This document shows, in pieces, positions 1-7,922 of a stretch of 64,000 bases of DNA. The translations under genes and the position numbers were made by a program. The notes below the pieces were generated by a model. The model saw only the letters and a list, made by a program, of their open reading frames with translations, was not told the DNA's origin and did no database searches. The DNA lies in NCBI GenBank assembly GCA_965247585.1, contig CBDFHC010000002.1, positions 124,001 through 188,000 on the forward strand, in the 5' to 3' direction. Position 1 is the stretch's first letter, and each line of letters starts with the position of its first letter. The stretch is from CBDFHC01 sp965247585 (GTDB lineage Bacteria > Chloroflexota > Dehalococcoidia > Lucifugimonadales > GCA-2712585).

Positions 1-1199
1 CGCCACCGGTCCGGGATGCTCTGGTCCAGAACAAGCCGGGCCTGGTCTCGAATGTTGACGCCGGCCAGGCTTTGAAGCTGGTCCAAGCCGCTGATTCCTG
101 GGCCTGTGGGCCGACACGGGATGCCGGAATTGACTATTCCGGCGGGGTCCAACCGCGCCTCCTGTTCAAGGGTGCACCGGGGCAGCAGGGCGTACTCCGC
201 CTCCAGTTTGCGTTGAGCGAGGGCGGCCAAGGAGTCCAGGGCGACCTCCTTGCGCTGGTCCAGGGGAATGGAGACGTCCAGCGTCCGGCCGTCATCGGTT
301 AAATAGTCCACGGTCTGGTCAATGGTATCGTCCGTCCGCTGGTCGACCCATGCCTGGGGAAGGGCTTCGTGGACGGCTTGCGTCACTTCGTCATCAGTGA
401 TGTTGATACCATAGGGAAGCTGCACGGAGGGGCCAACGGAGCGCCGGATTTCAGGGTCGATCATGTCCGAGAAGAGGAAGGCGCGGATGTCCGCCTGTCC
501 CAGGATGTCGCGGAGAACGACCCGTGTTGGCGCAGCGCGGCTGGGTAAGTCGATACGCAGGGTGAAGCGGTCGGTATCACCGGCGAAGTAAGGCACGATC
601 TGGTCCACTGCGCCGGTGACCTGCTCCTCCAGCCAATCCCGCTGGGCGATGTCCTCCACGGCGCTGCGGATATCGGTTTTGGTTATGGTGACGCCGAAGG
701 GGAGGTCGCTCAGGTCGCCCAGGCTCTCATCTACATTAGGGCTGAAGACGTCATCGAGTAGGATATCCAGGACGGTGCCTTCCCGCACGGCGTTGTTGAA
801 GGCATCGCCGGCGGCGATGACCCGGTCTTTGAGGGGGACTTGGATTCGGAATGTGTCTTCGTCCCCGGTTAGGTAGGGAAGGGCGGAGTTTATGGAGTCT
901 TCCACCCGGGCCTGGATCCACTCCGGTGGGATGGCGGAGCGGGCGGCGGGCACCAGGTCATTCGTCAGTAAGGAGAAGTCCAGGGGCAGGTCTTGGGCCT
1001 CGTTATCGATATCGGCGAGGCCGGCTGGCAGGGCTTCGTCATACAGGAAGTTGTAGACGTCACCTTTGCGAAGCTCTTCAATGTAGTAGTCAGGTTGCAG
1101 GAAGGTATCGTCCACTTGGAAAACGAAGCTCATCACGCAGGCGACGAAGACGAAGACGACGCCCAGGAGTACGGCCAATAACCGGCGTCCGAAGATCAC
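1..1199 (-). CDS. Membrane-anchored protein with three internal repeats (3' end outside window)
   Basis: An open frame on the minus strand runs from a GTG at 1199 off the left edge, about 399 codons. GAGG lies 6 bases before the GTG, and an in-frame TGA just upstream leaves no other start. Residues 5-27 form one hydrophobic segment after two arginines, a signal anchor or uncleaved signal; the rest looks extracytoplasmic. Three related segments follow at about residues 71-135, 166-226 and 261-322. Each runs LP-hydrophobic stretch, an acidic helix with a W or L before E/D-rich residues, then PY(L/F)xxD or DYLTDD, then a beta-like stretch ending in PLxxR. I do not recognise the family and assign no function. 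The opposite-strand frames here are shadows. Confidence 0.75.
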   Translation of the reverse strand, partial: MIFGRRLLAVLLGVVFVFVACVMSFVFQVDDTFLQPDYYIEELRKGDVYNFLYDEALPAGLADIDNEAQDLPLDFSLLTNDLVPAARSAIPPEWIQARVEDSINSALPYLTGDEDTFRIQVPLKDRVIAAGDAFNNAVREGTVLDILLDDVFSPNVDESLGDLSDLPFGVTITKTDIRSAVEDIAQRDWLEEQVTGAVDQIVPYFAGDTDRFTLRIDLPSRAAPTRVVLRDILGQADIRAFLFSDMIDPEIRRSVGPSVQLPYGINITDDEVTQAVHEALPQAWVDQRTDDTIDQTVDYLTDDGRTLDVSIPLDQRKEVALDSLAALAQRKLEAEYALLPRCTLEQEARLDPAGIVNSGIPCRPTGPGISGLDQLQSLAGVNIRDQARLVLDQSIPDRW

Positions 1200-1469
1200 T
1201 GCAAAGTCCTCACGCGATGGCTCCCTTCATGCAATTCAACTAAGTGTGCCTGGGGTAGGGCGATACAACCCGACTAAGGGGCCGTTACTGTCAGTTAATA
1301 GCGCCCGCGCAAGGTTTGCAAGGGAGATAACTCCACTTTAGCGCAGATCTCCGCTGCTGGGCCGGCGCGAAACGACGGATTCAAACCATGGTTGAGGGCG
1401 GACGGTGAGGCGGCGTTGCCGGGGACTCAGCGCCGATGGGCAAGGTTGGGCCTGTGTGGCCGAGCGGAG

Positions 1470-2813
1470 CTATCGAGGGGCGCCGTTGCCGCCGCCGGTC
1501 CGGGCCAGCCACTGCTCGTCCCGAGCGGAGGGGCGGTTTCCCAGCCGTTGTCGAAGCATGTCCTCCGCCTTTTCGAACTGCTCGGCCCGGAGATATGCCT
1601 CCAGCAAGGTGTCCTCGAACACCTCGCGCTGGGCGTGGCTGCCACCGATTCGAGGGAGCTGAAGATAGGTGGGCTCCAACAGATCGACGGCCTCACCGTA
1701 TCTGCCCTGAGCGAAGGCGCCGATGCCTTTAACCAGGGGCAGGGTAACCTCCCGGGAGACGGCGCTGCCCTGGTCGGCCTGCTTCTTAACGCCGTCAACC
1801 AGCCGGTTGAGGGCGTCTTCATCACCAGAGGCGGCAAAGGCGAAGGCGGCGTGGGCGTCGCGGAAGGCAGGGCCGGGTTGGCCGGCGGCGGGCAACGCCT
1901 GGTCTCGCACCTCGGTCCAGGGGAATGGAGTGTCGTCTCCAGCGTAGAGCTGGACGCGCCACATCAGGGAGGCGGCGTCCGCCAGCGCCACGATGTCTTT
2001 GTCTTGCACAGAGGGTCTGATGGCGGTCTGGTACAGGTCATGGGCGTGTTGGGGATTGCCGGTGGACAGCTCAAAGAGGGCCTGGTGCCAGGAGAGGTGG
2101 ACGTGGAAGGGGGCGCGGGGGTCATAGGCCCGCATCCATCCGTTGAGGAAGTCCAGTCCGCCGGAGGCGTCGCCCCGCTCAAAGAAGACGTGGGATACGG
2201 AGTGGGAGGCCATGGAATTGCGGGGGTAGAGCTTCAGGGAGCGCTGCGCCAGCCGAAAGGCCTCGTGCAGATAGCCGGACTCGTGGAAGGAGAAGGCGTA
2301 CTGGCCCAGGAAGGCCCAATCGTCGCCGTAAGAGGGGGCAAGGCCCCGCATCCAGGCCAGGCTGGCCTCAGGGAAGTTGGGCACGGCGGCGCCGAAGCAG
2401 CCAAGGACATAGAGCCGGTTGGTGATGCGTATTAGCAGCATGTCCCGGGGGAAGTCTTTGACGTGCTCCTGGATGAGGTCCAAGGCGCGGGGACCGGGGC
2501 CATTGATGAAGGCCTCCACGGCGTTGACGTGACCTTGTTCTCTTCGGGTGGCGCCCCGGGAGAGCTCACGGGCGCGGGAGATGGAGGCCTTGGCCTGGGG
2601 AACCCGGTTGCGGAACATGTGCATGGTGGCCAGAGCGGCGTGGGCAAGGGCGAAGCCCTCGTCAGCGTCCAGGGCTTGCTGCAACAGCTCCTCGGCGCCG
2701 TGGTTATAGGAGATGAGGAGGTCCAGCCCCTCTATGTAGAATGCTGCGGCGGTGGGAGAAGATGTGCTCAGCGGCAGGTCATAGCGGTCTTTAAGGGTTG
2801 GCGCAGTCTGCAT
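1470..2813 (-). CDS. Tetratricopeptide-repeat protein, TTC38-like
   Basis: This 447-residue soluble protein is made of helical TPR-type repeats throughout; no signal peptide or membrane segment is visible. The N-terminal part (LISYNHGAEELLQQALDAD, then ALAHAALATMHM) and the central WAFLGQYAFSFHESG and HSVSHVFFERGD segments resemble the TTC38 family, found in bacteria and animals with no firmly known reaction. The ATG at 2813 has GGAGAG a few bases upstream. About 270 bases separate it from the membrane-anchored gene downstream, so co-transcription is uncertain. It diverges from the SMP-30-like gene, with roughly 165 bases between the two starts. The assignment is from overall pattern, not from catalytic motifs. 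Confidence 0.75.
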   Translation of the reverse strand: MQTAPTLKDRYDLPLSTSSPTAAAFYIEGLDLLISYNHGAEELLQQALDADEGFALAHAALATMHMFRNRVPQAKASISRARELSRGATRREQGHVNAVEAFINGPGPRALDLIQEHVKDFPRDMLLIRITNRLYVLGCFGAAVPNFPEASLAWMRGLAPSYGDDWAFLGQYAFSFHESGYLHEAFRLAQRSLKLYPRNSMASHSVSHVFFERGDASGGLDFLNGWMRAYDPRAPFHVHLSWHQALFELSTGNPQHAHDLYQTAIRPSVQDKDIVALADAASLMWRVQLYAGDDTPFPWTEVRDQALPAAGQPGPAFRDAHAAFAFAASGDEDALNRLVDGVKKQADQGSAVSREVTLPLVKGIGAFAQGRYGEAVDLLEPTYLQLPRIGGSHAQREVFEDTLLEAYLRAEQFEKAEDMLRQRLGNRPSARDEQWLARTGGGNGAPR

Positions 2814-2980
2814 TTTGACTCTCCGTGGCGGAGTTGTGTCCCGGTCTTGGATGCGGGAATGCCGAGTGTCGGCGCTGCAGGGCTATTCTATGAGTCGAAA
2901 AAGGGCGGGTCAACGAAGCGGATTGACGCCGTGGGAACGTGCGGCCTATTCTTTCGCCAGCGAGGGAGCAGGAGGCCGAT

Positions 2981-3880
2981 ATGAACGAAGAGCTATCCAG
3001 CATTCTTGAGGTGACGGCGCCGGAGCTGTTGGCCACGGGGTTCATTTTCACCGAAGGGCCGCTGTGGCACAACGACGGGTTCCTCTATTTTGTGGATATA
3101 CAGTCCAGCCGGCAGCTTCGGTGGAGCCGGAACACGGGGTCTCAGGTGTTCCGGGAGAACACCGCCGAAGGGAACGGGACCACGGTGGACCGGCAGGGCC
3201 GGATGATCATCTGCGAGGGGGCGAACCGGCGGGTGACGCGGCAGGAATCCGGTGGCCATTGGCAGCCCATAGCGGAGCGGTTCCAGGGGAAGCGGTTCAA
3301 CCGGCCTAACGACGTGGTATGCCACTCGGACGGGAGCATCTACTTCACGGACCCGGGCGGCAGGGTGCCGCCGCAGGAACGGGAGCTGGATTTTTCGGGC
3401 GTTTTTAGGGTGGCGCCGGATGGGGCGCTATCAGTAGCCACCAGCGAGTGCGAGTACCCCAACGGGCTGGCGTTCTCGCCGGATGAGTCGGTGATGTACG
3501 TGGCGATCAGCCGGCTGAACACGGACTGCATAGCGGACAAGGAGCGGGGCGAGGCGTGCCAGCACCAGTTTATCCGGGCGTTCGACGTGCAGCCGGACGG
3601 CTCGCTGACGAACAACCGGGTGTTCGCCGAGATGTTCTCCGCGGAGGAGGGTGTCCCGGACGGGATGAAGGTGGACACGAAGGGGAGGGTGTACTGCACC
3701 GGCGCCGGTGGTTGCTGGGTGTTTGAGGCGGACGGGTCACTGATTGGGATAATAAGGATGCCGGAGGCACCGGCCAACGTGGCCTTTGGCGGCGCGGACT
3801 GGAAGGACCTTTACTTCACGGCCCGAACGTCGCTGTACATGGTGCGGGCCAAGGACCCCGGGGTGAAGGCGCCGGCGTAG
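2981..3880 (+). CDS. SMP-30/gluconolactonase-family hydrolase
   Basis: The 299-residue product has the SMP-30/LRE beta-propeller pattern: FTEGPLW near residue 22 (metal-ligand Glu), NRPNDVV and GSIYFTDP in the middle, YPNGLAFSPDE, and VPDGMKVDTKGRVY near residue 230 (metal-ligand Asp). Family members hydrolyse sugar lactones or related esters with a divalent metal. I start at ATG 2981 because AGGAGG lies 6 bases upstream; an in-frame ATG at 2939 would add 14 residues without a comparable ribosome site. It converges with the selenoprotein gene, 19 bases away. The substrate cannot be read from sequence; the setting among amidohydrolases and LLM oxidoreductases suggests catabolism of ring or lactone compounds. 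Confidence 0.85.
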   Translation: MNEELSSILEVTAPELLATGFIFTEGPLWHNDGFLYFVDIQSSRQLRWSRNTGSQVFRENTAEGNGTTVDRQGRMIICEGANRRVTRQESGGHWQPIAERFQGKRFNRPNDVVCHSDGSIYFTDPGGRVPPQERELDFSGVFRVAPDGALSVATSECEYPNGLAFSPDESVMYVAISRLNTDCIADKERGEACQHQFIRAFDVQPDGSLTNNRVFAEMFSAEEGVPDGMKVDTKGRVYCTGAGGCWVFEADGSLIGIIRMPEAPANVAFGGADWKDLYFTARTSLYMVRAKDPGVKAPA

Positions 3881-3899
3881 GGGCAGGGGAGGCCCGGGG

Positions 3900-4619
3900 C
3901 TAGAGGCCCTGGTCCATCTGCTCCCGCTGCCAGTCATAGTCGACGTCGCCCTGGTAGAACTTGTCCGGGTGCTCGACGGCCCAAATCTGCTTGCGGACGA
4001 CGTAGTTGTCTGGCTCCAAGGCGACGGCTTGCCGCCACAGGGCCATGGCCTCTTCCTGGCTACCGCGTTGATACAGGGATTCGCCCCGCCGGAACAGGTC
4101 AAGGGCCTCGGCGTGGCGGGGTCCCGGCGCGTCTTTGTCTGGACTGGAAAGGTCAGTCTCAATGACCCCGGTGGTCACCCAGGTGGATACGAGTTTATTC
4201 AGGGCGGGGTCCGCGATGTCGAAGCCGCCATAGAGGGCGTAGCGTAGGACGCCCGATTCGTCGACCAGCAGGCAATTGGGTATGGCCTTGAAACCGTAGA
4301 GCCCGGAAAGGGTGTTGTCCCGGTCCACCACGGTGGGGAACGCAGCGCCGGAGGAGTCCACGTAAGGCCGGGGCTTGTCCGGACCCTGGGCGTCTATGGC
4401 GACGGAGAGGACTTCGAATCCGCCTTCGCGGTGCTTCTGGTAGAACTGCTGCCAGACCGGCAGCTGCTGGCGGCACAGTCACCAGGAGGCCCACATGAAA
4501 ACGGCCAGCTTCTTGCCCCGGTAAGCTTTAAGGGAGATGGGCTGGCCGTCCAGCGAGGTGAGGGTGAAGTCTGGGGCTTCCCGGCCAATTTCCGGATAGC
4601 GGCTGGTGCTGGTAGCCAT
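3900..4619 (-). CDS. ResA/TlpA-like thioredoxin-fold protein, probable selenoprotein (in-frame TGA at 4479-4481), with C-terminal TPR
   Basis: From ATG 4619 (GGGAGG upstream) the frame runs to TAG at 3900, 240 codons, broken only by a TGA at codon 47. The surroundings are typical of a TlpA/ResA redoxin: APDFTLTSLDGQ, LKAYRGKKLAVFMWASW, then TGA-Leu-Cys-Arg-QQLP, and later IPNCLLVDESG. The TGA stands where the first redox cysteine should be, giving W-A-S-W-U-L-C, a U-x-C arrangement. I recall a WAxxUxC type of ResA-like selenoprotein, unverified here. A SECIS-like hairpin follows the TGA. Residues about 175-228 add a TPR-like region. The gene lies 15 bases behind an amidohydrolase. No N-terminal signal is seen, so it may be cytoplasmic. 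The alternative is a nonsense-broken gene, but stop position and hairpin both favour recoding. Confidence 0.72.
4448..4464 (-). promoter_or_regulatory. Candidate bacterial SECIS hairpin
   Basis: On the transcript strand, the 14 bases after the in-frame UGA (4481-4479) are followed by a perfect 6-bp stem GCUGCC/GGCAGC closing a five-base loop GGUCU. The stem extends below an A-A mismatch by about three weaker pairs. Bacterial SECIS elements place an apical loop with G and U roughly 16-37 bases after the UGA; here the loop starts 21 bases after it. GGUCU also occurs in the E. coli fdhF element as I remember it. SelB binding has not been tested. Confidence 0.65.
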
Positions 4620-4634
4620 ACTGTCCTCCCGTGT

Positions 4635-5882
4635 CTATGAATCGTTGTTTTTGACGATGCGGCCGGACTGCATGATCAACGGAATCTTCTTCTCGTCCTG
4701 GAGGATGCGAATGTCGGCCAGAGGGTCGCCGTCCACGACGATGAGGTCTGCCAGCTTTCCGGGCTCCAGGGTGCCGATCTGGTCGCCGAGGCCCATTAGT
4801 TCGGCGTTGACGGCGGTAGCGGAGATGAGGGCCTGCATTGGGCCGGTGACGCGGGCCTGGAGCTCCAACTCAACCGCTTTTCGAGCCTGTAGGGAGCCGC
4901 CGCAATCCGAGCCGGAGCCTATTTTGACCCCGACGGAATTAGCTATCTCCACGCTCTGGGGACCAGCGTCCTTGACGTAGTTGAGCTTCTCGACGACGTA
5001 GTCAGGGATGTTCAGCTCGGGTGCGGGGTTGGAACGAAGCTCGAATACGGCCAGAGTGGGGACAAGGAACATGCCGTGCTCTTTCATGAGGAAGGCGCAC
5101 TCTTCGTCCAGGAAGTTGCCGTGCTCGATGGTGGTGACGCCGGTTTCCACGCAGTTCTTGATACCCTCGGGAACGTAGACGTGGGCCATGACGGGCTTCC
5201 GGACGACGCGGGCCTCATATACGATGGCGGCCAACTCCTCCACTGTGAACTGGGGAGCGTCGATGAGGCTGGTGGGGGAGGCGGCGCCGCCTCCGGCCAT
5301 GGCCTTGATCTGGTCGGCGCCGGTGCGCAGGAGGTCCCGGGCGGTGCGGCGCACCTCGGCCTCGCCGTCGCATACCGCGGCGGGAGGCATCGACGGGTGC
5401 CATTGGGCGCAGGGGTCGGTGCGGTCGTGGCGGGGCCGAAAGTCGCCGTGGCCGCCGGTCTGGGAGGTGTACATACCGCTGACGAAGGTGCGTGGCCCCT
5501 TTATCATGCCCCGCTCCTGGGCCAGCTTGAAGCTCCAGTCACAGCCCCCGGCGTCCCGGACGGTGGTAAAGCCGTGGATGAGGGTGGTCTCCATGGCTTG
5601 GGCCACGGAGTAGGCGTACACGGCGCCGGGGTGGTTGTTGGCGGTGTTCTCCCGGGCGTTGTCCTCCACCATGGCCACGTGGGCGTGGGCGTCTATGAGC
5701 CCAGGGAGCACCGTTTTGCCGCCCAGGTCTATGACGGTGGCGTCCCTGGGACTGGAAAGCTGGTCCATGGGGCCGATTGACTGAATTCGGCCGTTCTCGA
5801 TGACGACGGCGCCCCGGGAGATGGGGTCGCGACCGGTGCAGTCGATGATGTTGGCGTTGGTAAGAACGACGGTGTCCGCCAT
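4635..5882 (-). CDS. Metal-dependent amidohydrolase, COG1228/Xaa-Pro dipeptidase-like
   Basis: The 415-residue protein has the amidohydrolase metal-site series: DAHAHV near residue 63 (HxH), QIKAMAGGG (probable carboxylated Lys), MAHVYVPEG, TIEHGN, and GSGSDCGG supplying the last Asp. The C-terminal GTLEPGKLADLIVVDGDPLADI is typical of imidazolonepropionase/prolidase-like hydrolases. The start is ATG 5882 with GGAG upstream; the frame stays open to 6263, but that extension does not look like the family. It sits 15 bases ahead of the selenoprotein gene, likely one transcript. A close paralogue lies at 11019-12257. The substrate is unknown; such enzymes split amide or peptide bonds, or C-N bonds of heterocycles. 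Confidence 0.88.
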   Translation of the reverse strand: MADTVVLTNANIIDCTGRDPISRGAVVIENGRIQSIGPMDQLSSPRDATVIDLGGKTVLPGLIDAHAHVAMVEDNARENTANNHPGAVYAYSVAQAMETTLIHGFTTVRDAGGCDWSFKLAQERGMIKGPRTFVSGMYTSQTGGHGDFRPRHDRTDPCAQWHPSMPPAAVCDGEAEVRRTARDLLRTGADQIKAMAGGGAASPTSLIDAPQFTVEELAAIVYEARVVRKPVMAHVYVPEGIKNCVETGVTTIEHGNFLDEECAFLMKEHGMFLVPTLAVFELRSNPAPELNIPDYVVEKLNYVKDAGPQSVEIANSVGVKIGSGSDCGGSLQARKAVELELQARVTGPMQALISATAVNAELMGLGDQIGTLEPGKLADLIVVDGDPLADIRILQDEKKIPLIMQSGRIVKNNDS

Positions 5883-6026
5883 GTTTTTCTCCTTGAGCCG
5901 GCGTAGGCGTGTCGTTGGGGCGAGTATAGCATGAGGGCGGACCGCCCTACGGGGTCCCGGCGGCTTTAGCGCCGGCAAGGCGGTTGCTATACTGGCGGCG
6001 AAATCACGGGGAGGAAGGTGGACGCC

Positions 6027-7574
6027 ATGGCATCGTCGCTGATCAGGGGGAAGTACGTAGTCAAACGGGTCATTGATGCCCACAACAGCGAGGTGATCAC
6101 CGATGGGGCGGTGTTCCAGCGGGACGGGGAGATAGTGGAGGTGGGCGGCTTCGACGAGCTGCGCGGGCGTCACGATCCTGACGAGGTTATCGGATCGGGC
6201 AACCAGATGGTGATTCCGGGGCTGATCAACGCGCACCACCACATAGGGCTGACGTCGTTCCAACTGGGCAACCCGGACCTGCCGCTGGAGACGTGGGGTG
6301 CGACCCGTTTGTCAACGCGGGATGTGGACCCGTACCTGGACACCCTCTACTGCGCCGTTCAAATGATAGAGTCCGGCATTACGACGGTGATGCACAACCA
6401 CGCGCTGTACCGTCTACCGGCGGGCCTGACCCTCCACGAGGTGGGGGAGGGGGTTTTGCAGGCGTATAAGGACTCGGGGATGCGGGCGGCGTTCTCCTTT
6501 GGGATTCGGGACCAGAACCAGGTGGTGTACCAGGAGGACCAGCAGTTCCTATCCACGTTGCCGTCAGACCTGGCGGAGAAGATAGGAAAGGCGCTGTCGG
6601 CATCCAGGCTGTCGGCGGAGGAGTATTTCGGGCTGGTCACGGATATGCACAAGGCGTTCGGGAGCAACGCGCCGGACCAGCGGATCATGCATTTCTTCAG
6701 CCCGGTCAATGTCCAATGGTGCTCCGACGCGATGCTCCAGGCGATAAAGGAGTTCGCCGGGCGGCTGGGCACCGGCATTCACATCCACCTGCACGAGACG
6801 ATTTACCAGAAGATGTACGGGCTGCGTCACTACGGGAAGACGCCGCTGGCGCACTTGCAGGAGCTGGGGTTCACGGGCGATGAGGTGTCCTGCGCGCACG
6901 GGGTATGGCTAACGGAGGCGGATATGGACATCCTGGCGGAGACTGGCACCATGGTTTGCCACAACGCCAGCTCCAACCTGCGGCTGAAGAGCGGTGTAGC
7001 GCCGCTGAATAGCATGCTCGCCAAGGGTGTCACGGTGGCGGTGGGGATAGACGAGGCGGGCATCAACGACGATAACGACATACTCCAGGAGATGCGGTTG
7101 GTGCACAAGATACACCGGGTGCCAGGGGTGGACAGTCCGAGCCCGACCTCGCACCAGGTGCTGCACATGGCCACGGCGAACGGGGCGAAGGCGACGTTCT
7201 TCGCGGACCGGGTGGGAACGCTGGAGCCGGGCAAGCGGGCGGACGTGGTGGTGCTGGACATGGAGCATATTGAGGAGCCGTACCTGGATTCCAACACCAA
7301 TCCCGTGGACGCGCTGCTGTACCGTGGACGGGGCGCCGGCGTGAACACGGTGGTGGTGGACGGGGAAGTACTGCTGCGGGACCGGCAACTGACGCGGGTC
7401 AATAAGGCAGCGGTGTGGGCGGAGCTAAAGGGCCGCCTGGCCAAGGACCTGGCGCCGCATGAGCTGGAACGAAAGGAGATCGCCCGCAGACTGGTTCCGT
7501 ATGTCCAACGGTTCTACGAGGAGTGGCCGCTAGAAGGGACCACGCCACACTACTATTATAATGAGGCCCGGTAA
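6027..7574 (+). CDS. ATZ/TRZ-type amidohydrolase (deaminase/chlorohydrolase-like)
   Basis: About 515 residues with the deaminase-type amidohydrolase pattern: PGLINAHHHI (metal-binding HxH), THIHLHET in the middle, SCAHGVWL, MVCHNASSNLRL (the CHNPxSN-like block of SsnA/TrzN/GuaD proteins), GIDEAG supplying the metal Asp, and GTLEPGKRADVVVLD near the end. Family members deaminate or dechlorinate ring C-N or C-Cl bonds in purines, pyrimidines or triazines. The ATG at 6027 has GGAGGA about 10 bases upstream; an in-frame GTG at 6018 is almost on top of that site. It diverges from the amidohydrolase on the minus strand. C-terminal residues about 450-515 are more divergent. The exact substrate cannot be assigned. 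Confidence 0.87.
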   Translation: MASSLIRGKYVVKRVIDAHNSEVITDGAVFQRDGEIVEVGGFDELRGRHDPDEVIGSGNQMVIPGLINAHHHIGLTSFQLGNPDLPLETWGATRLSTRDVDPYLDTLYCAVQMIESGITTVMHNHALYRLPAGLTLHEVGEGVLQAYKDSGMRAAFSFGIRDQNQVVYQEDQQFLSTLPSDLAEKIGKALSASRLSAEEYFGLVTDMHKAFGSNAPDQRIMHFFSPVNVQWCSDAMLQAIKEFAGRLGTGIHIHLHETIYQKMYGLRHYGKTPLAHLQELGFTGDEVSCAHGVWLTEADMDILAETGTMVCHNASSNLRLKSGVAPLNSMLAKGVTVAVGIDEAGINDDNDILQEMRLVHKIHRVPGVDSPSPTSHQVLHMATANGAKATFFADRVGTLEPGKRADVVVLDMEHIEEPYLDSNTNPVDALLYRGRGAGVNTVVVDGEVLLRDRQLTRVNKAAVWAELKGRLAKDLAPHELERKEIARRLVPYVQRFYEEWPLEGTTPHYYYNEAR

Positions 7575-7598
7575 GAGTCAGATGGGCGAGGTTATGCT

Positions 7599-7889
7599 GT
7601 GCCCAACAAGGCAAGTCGCAAATGCCAGATGGTTATAGAAAAGAAGATACGGGACCGGTTGGGAATTTAACACGGTTGGATAGCGCTACAACGGCTGGTT
7701 GAAGACCACCTAGAGATACATTTTGTGCCGCCGCCGCACAGCAGGTCGTTGGAAGGCATTTTGGCAAAATCAACCAGCGTAGAAATTGCTCCTGGTGAGG
7801 AGTGGGACAAAGCCCGTGAGGCAGTCTGGCAAGCGGCCGCGAAAGAACGAGTCGAGAGTTGGGAGGTCCCAGTTGACCGTCAACGGTGA
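7599..7889 (+). pseudogene. AbrB-type antitoxin-like gene with in-frame TAA
   Basis: A single frame of 97 codons from GTG 7599 to TGA 7889 reads like the short AbrB-domain proteins: SRKCQMVIEKKIRDRLGI, then a TAA at 7668-7670 (codon 24), then GWIALQRLVEDHLEIHFVPPPH and a Trp/Ala/Lys-rich tail with EEWDKAREAVW. Such proteins usually have an ordinary residue between LGI and PGW, so one base change made the stop. No frameshift is seen, so decay may be recent or the base may be a consensus error. No toxin partner is adjacent. The fragment fills most of the gap between the amidohydrolase and the LLM gene. Confidence 0.6.
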
Positions 7890-7922
7890 AGGGGATAGGT
7901 TAGGAGGCGTAGGACGCCATAC

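Noticed and set aside
616..1243. Plus-strand open frames at the left edge
   Set aside because: They lie opposite a long minus-strand frame with signal anchor, repeats and a ribosome site; their own products are Arg/Ser-rich and without family pattern.
1392..2435. 347-codon plus-strand frame
   Set aside because: Antisense to the TPR gene; no ribosome site, and composition typical of a reverse-complement shadow.
5076..5780. 234-codon and similar plus-strand frames over the amidohydrolases (also 11409-12146)
   Set aside because: The two frames look alike only because they are antisense to paralogous genes.
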